Shown here: one piece after another, positions 7,377 to 9,680 of the stretch
How positions within the stretch are numbered: position 1 is the stretch's first letter
How the letters are laid out: each line of letters opens with the position of its first letter
Origin: Candidatus Cloacimonadota bacterium
GTDB lineage: Bacteria > Cloacimonadota > Cloacimonadia > Cloacimonadales > Cloacimonadaceae
NCBI GenBank assembly: GCA_023230245.1
Contig: JALNXT010000030.1
Span: 1 to 9,680 of the forward strand
Direction of reading: 5' to 3'
DNA length: 9,680 bases
Program-made: the position numbers and the translations under genes
The notes under the pieces: generated by a model
Told to the model about the DNA's origin: nothing
The model's input: the letters and a program-made list of their open reading frames with translations, nothing else
Database searches by the model: none

Positions 7377-8909
7377 ATGCTTCAATTACATCAACGCTTT
7401 GTGCAAGTAGCAAAAAAACATGGTTCTAAAATAGCAGTGTATGATAAAGCAACTAATACTGATTACACTTATTCGCGCATGCTTATCGCTGCTCTAATCT
7501 TAAAAAGGCACATCGGCAAAATTAGGGGTAAGTATGTGGGTATTCTGCTCCCCACTTCCATGGGGTGCATGCTTTCAATCCTTGGCACGCTGATGAATGG
7601 GAAAATACCGGTGATGATAAACTATGCCACTGGTGCGCTTGATAACTCTCGCTATGCCAGAAACAAATGCCAGTTCAAAACCATTCTTACCAGTAGAAAG
7701 CTGCTGGAAAAGCTTAATCTGGAGCCTATCGATCACATGATTTTCATCGAGGATATCCTTGCAAGAGTAACTACTGTTGCCAAGCTGCAAGCTGCCCTTA
7801 CCTCCAAGCTTCCTACGCCTGTGCTACTAAAAATGATGCACAGTGGCGACATCAGTGAAATATCTGTAATTCTTTTTACCAGCGGGAGCGAAAAGGAACC
7901 CAAAGCAGTGCAACTATCTCACCGCAATATCTTGCATAATGTGGATGCCATACCCCAACTAATCAAATTAGACCATAACGATGTGTTTATGAGTATCCTG
8001 CCCATGTTTCATGTCTTCGGTTTAACTGTAGATTTCTGGCTACCTCTGTTATTGGGTTCATATATGGTTACTTATCCCAATCCTCTGGATTACAAGACGG
8101 TTTCAGAGCTAACCAGGCAATACCGCGCCACCTTTATTGCGGCTACTCCATCATTCTTTTACGGCTATCTTCAGAAATCCAGCGAAGGTGATTTTGCCTC
8201 CATTCGCATCGCTATTTCGGGAGCAGATAAACTCCCAGATAAAGTTTATGAAGGTTTTATGAAGAAGCATGGTATCCCCGTCTTTGAAGGTTATGGGGCT
8301 ACGGAAACAAGCCCTGTGATATCTGCCACTTTCCCTGGGCTGCATAAGCTGGGTAGCGTAGGAAAGCCGATACCTGGCGTTCAGGTACGAATCGTAGATA
8401 TTCATACCGATAAAATCCTCGGTGCTAATATGGAAGGTAAAATCCTGGTGAAAGGCGCTTTGGTTACGGAAGGTTATCTTGGGGATCTAGAAGAAACATC
8501 CCTCAGAATCCGTAATGGCTGGTATGATACCGGTGATATAGGACTGGTGGATGATGATGGCTTTATGTGGCATAAGGGCAGGCTGAAACGTTTCGTGAAA
8601 GTAGGCGGAGAAATGGTCTCTCTGGTTAAAGTGGAAGATGTGCTTAGCCGTCTGTTACCCGATAACGTAATCTGTTGCGTGGTGGATGTCCCCAATCAAA
8701 CTAAAGGTGCAGACGTTGTGGCAGCAGTTGCCACCGGTGATTTTGATATGCATAAAGTGCTTAAACAATTAAAGAAAGAGCTGCCCTCCATAGCTGTACC
8801 CCGCCAATTTTACGTGATTGAAGATATTCCCATGATGGCAAGCGGGAAGGTTAATTTCCGCGCGGTAGAAACTATCTGCCGAGAAAAGAGCAATAATGGG
8901 GATAAATAG
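7377..8909 (+). CDS. Acyl-ACP/acyl-CoA synthetase, Aas C-terminal-domain type
   Basis: A 510-residue adenylate-forming ligase expected to activate a fatty acid with ATP and pass it to ACP or CoA. The core has TSGSEKEPK (168-176, the phosphate-binding loop), LPMFHVFGLTV, GYGATET (305-311), GWYDTGD (381-387), GRLKRFVKVGGEMVS (401-415) and the likely catalytic Lys491 in SGKVNFR. The INYATG near 81-86, the FHVFGLTV and the RFVKVGGEMVS parts resemble the ligase half of E. coli Aas (2-acyl-GPE acyltransferase/acyl-ACP synthetase) more than ordinary FadD enzymes. The N-terminal PlsC-like acyltransferase half of Aas is absent, and no separate acyltransferase lies in the window. It is probably cytosolic or membrane-peripheral and used in phospholipid remodelling or scavenging of fatty acids; the real substrate is not shown by the sequence. 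The start has AAAGGA 6 bases upstream. Its end overlaps the aldolase gene by 14 bases. Confidence 0.9.
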   Translation: MLQLHQRFVQVAKKHGSKIAVYDKATNTDYTYSRMLIAALILKRHIGKIRGKYVGILLPTSMGCMLSILGTLMNGKIPVMINYATGALDNSRYARNKCQFKTILTSRKLLEKLNLEPIDHMIFIEDILARVTTVAKLQAALTSKLPTPVLLKMMHSGDISEISVILFTSGSEKEPKAVQLSHRNILHNVDAIPQLIKLDHNDVFMSILPMFHVFGLTVDFWLPLLLGSYMVTYPNPLDYKTVSELTRQYRATFIAATPSFFYGYLQKSSEGDFASIRIAISGADKLPDKVYEGFMKKHGIPVFEGYGATETSPVISATFPGLHKLGSVGKPIPGVQVRIVDIHTDKILGANMEGKILVKGALVTEGYLGDLEETSLRIRNGWYDTGDIGLVDDDGFMWHKGRLKRFVKVGGEMVSLVKVEDVLSRLLPDNVICCVVDVPNQTKGADVVAAVATGDFDMHKVLKQLKKELPSIAVPRQFYVIEDIPMMASGKVNFRAVETICREKSNNGDK

Positions 8910-9609
8910 CACGCCATCTTGCGATGAATACTGCTTCACGCAAATACCAGAAATAGTTGCGTTACTGAAGCGCATCTCTAAAGTAGCTTTTGTGCTACAT
9001 AATCATGGATGGGCTGAAGCCAATGCAGGGAACCTATCCATCCGCATTGGCTCCATTGTAAAACCATGCTTAAAGCAAGCTGGGATGGATGAAGCTGATG
9101 GTGAAATCTATCTTGTTTCAAGATCTGGAAGCAGGTTTCGCGATCTTGCCGAAGACCCAGCCAATGGCTTGATGTTGATACAGGTCTCTGTCAACGAAGT
9201 TTACTATCCCTCAAACGCTATACCAACCTCAGAATGGAATTGCCATCGCATGATCCATGAGCGTGATTTATCAGCGTCTTTCCCTTGCATTCTGCACACT
9301 CATCCCACAGAAGTCATCGCATTGTCCCATACAGCCCTATACAGAGACGAAATTGCATTGAACGAACATCTTGCCCAACTGCTACCTGAAATGCCTCTAT
9401 ACCTGCCAAATGGGATTGTTGCTAGCTCTTATGCCAAGCCAGGCAGTAACGAACTGGCGGAATTAAGCTGCCAAAAGTTTGGTGATAAACAAGCTCTAAT
9501 CTGGGAAGGTCACGGCTTAATCTGTAGGGGAAAAAGCATCGATGAAGCTCTGGACTATGTTGAAATAGTAAACAAAGCTGCCAAACTACATTTTATCCTT
9601 TCCCGCTAA
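8896..9609 (+). CDS. Class II (zinc) aldolase, RhaD/FucA family
   Basis: A 237-residue class II aldolase/adducin-family protein, expected to cleave or form a phosphorylated sugar in the cytosol using zinc. Visible active-site features are the phosphate-binding NAGNLS (43-48), a second SRSGS loop near residue 75, TSE with candidate catalytic Glu113, zinc ligands His134 and His136 in LHTHP, and His206 in EGHG. The PTSE...H spacing, the THPTEVIAL part and the C-terminal LIWEGHGL...SIDEALDYVEIVNKAAK layout resemble L-rhamnulose-1-phosphate aldolase (RhaD) more than FucA or AraD. It is shorter than E. coli RhaD (about 274 residues), and no rhamnose isomerase or kinase is nearby, so the substrate is open. 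The ATG lies inside the ligase gene, 14 bases before its stop codon, with only a weak GAGAAAAGAG upstream, so translation probably depends on coupling to the ligase. Confidence 0.88.
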   Translation: MGINSTPSCDEYCFTQIPEIVALLKRISKVAFVLHNHGWAEANAGNLSIRIGSIVKPCLKQAGMDEADGEIYLVSRSGSRFRDLAEDPANGLMLIQVSVNEVYYPSNAIPTSEWNCHRMIHERDLSASFPCILHTHPTEVIALSHTALYRDEIALNEHLAQLLPEMPLYLPNGIVASSYAKPGSNELAELSCQKFGDKQALIWEGHGLICRGKSIDEALDYVEIVNKAAKLHFILSR

Positions 9610-9610
9610 T

Positions 9611-9639
9611 AAACAAAAAAAGGGGGCGGGGAGCCCCCC
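9611..9639 (-). terminator. GC-rich hairpin terminator oriented for minus-strand transcripts
   Basis: GGGGGC (9622-9627) pairs with GCCCCC (9633-9638) around a GGGGA loop. The A-rich run AAACAAAAAAA (9611-9621) precedes it on the plus strand, so on the minus strand the hairpin is followed by a T-tract. This is the classic arrangement for ending a convergent gene entering from the right. On the plus strand the following TGTGTGTGTTG is only moderately T-rich, so termination of the aldolase transcript is possible but would be weaker. Confidence 0.7.
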
Positions 9640-9680
9640 ATGTGTGTGTTGAGGTATGTGTTGTTATGATTATATTATTA
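9640..9680. other. Non-coding TG- and AT-rich tail after the aldolase gene
   Basis: A low-complexity stretch with TGTGTGTGTTG followed by a near-copy TATGTGTTGTT, then TTATGATTATATTATTA at the edge. No gene, promoter or RNA can be supported here. It could be the 3' untranslated region of a convergent gene or the start of an AT-rich upstream region. Confidence 0.4.

Noticed and set aside
8151..8405. An 84-residue minus-strand frame inside the ligase gene
   Set aside because: It is opposite the conserved GYGATET region of a well-supported enzyme and its translation has no protein-like features.
9640..9664. TGTGTG run and near-repeat as a possible regulatory repeat or phase-variable tract
   Set aside because: Only about four TG units, imperfect, and located after a gene end rather than in a promoter or reading frame.

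Overview
The window carries eight genes, all on the plus strand and packed with almost no non-coding DNA. The base composition is moderately AT-rich, genes overlap by ATGA or TAATG, and Shine-Dalgarno sites of the AAGGAG type are clear. Together with the protein types (a very long FHA-like/ABCG fusion transporter, a DUF6754-type protein with an Fn3 domain, a stand-alone Aas-like ligase) this suggests an uncultured Gram-negative bacterium of the FCB group. Candidatus Cloacimonadota is my best guess. That assignment comes from general resemblance and is tentative; there is no rRNA or marker gene here to settle it.

Region 1 (4-4036) is the 3' part of a transcription unit. It holds a 1060-residue ABCG-type ABC transporter half with a TerB-like N-terminus and up to three degenerate FHA-like modules, followed 10 bases later by an all-helical lipoprotein. 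A perfect 9-bp hairpin with a short T-rich tail (4009-4036) closes the unit.

Region 2 (4046-7306) is a tightly overlapped four-gene cassette of uncharacterised membrane proteins. In order they are a signal-peptide/Fn3/TM/cytoplasmic alpha-beta/TM protein (DUF6754-like), a six-TM protein, a protein with an extracytoplasmic alpha-beta domain held between two TM segments, and another six-TM protein. Overlaps of 1, 4 and 4 bases, each with its own good ribosome binding site, point to coordinated synthesis of one membrane complex. The first and third genes share a weak motif pattern, although their soluble domains are predicted to lie on opposite sides of the membrane. This cassette is the best candidate here for an undescribed system. 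Its Shine-Dalgarno site abuts the tail of the preceding terminator, so it is probably reached by read-through.

Region 3 (7307-9680) starts with a 70-base gap holding a weak candidate promoter. It then has an Aas-like acyl-ACP/acyl-CoA synthetase lacking the acyltransferase half, overlapped by 14 bases by a RhaD/FucA-type class II aldolase. After the aldolase comes a GC-rich hairpin whose T-tract is on the minus strand, suggesting a convergent gene beyond the right edge.
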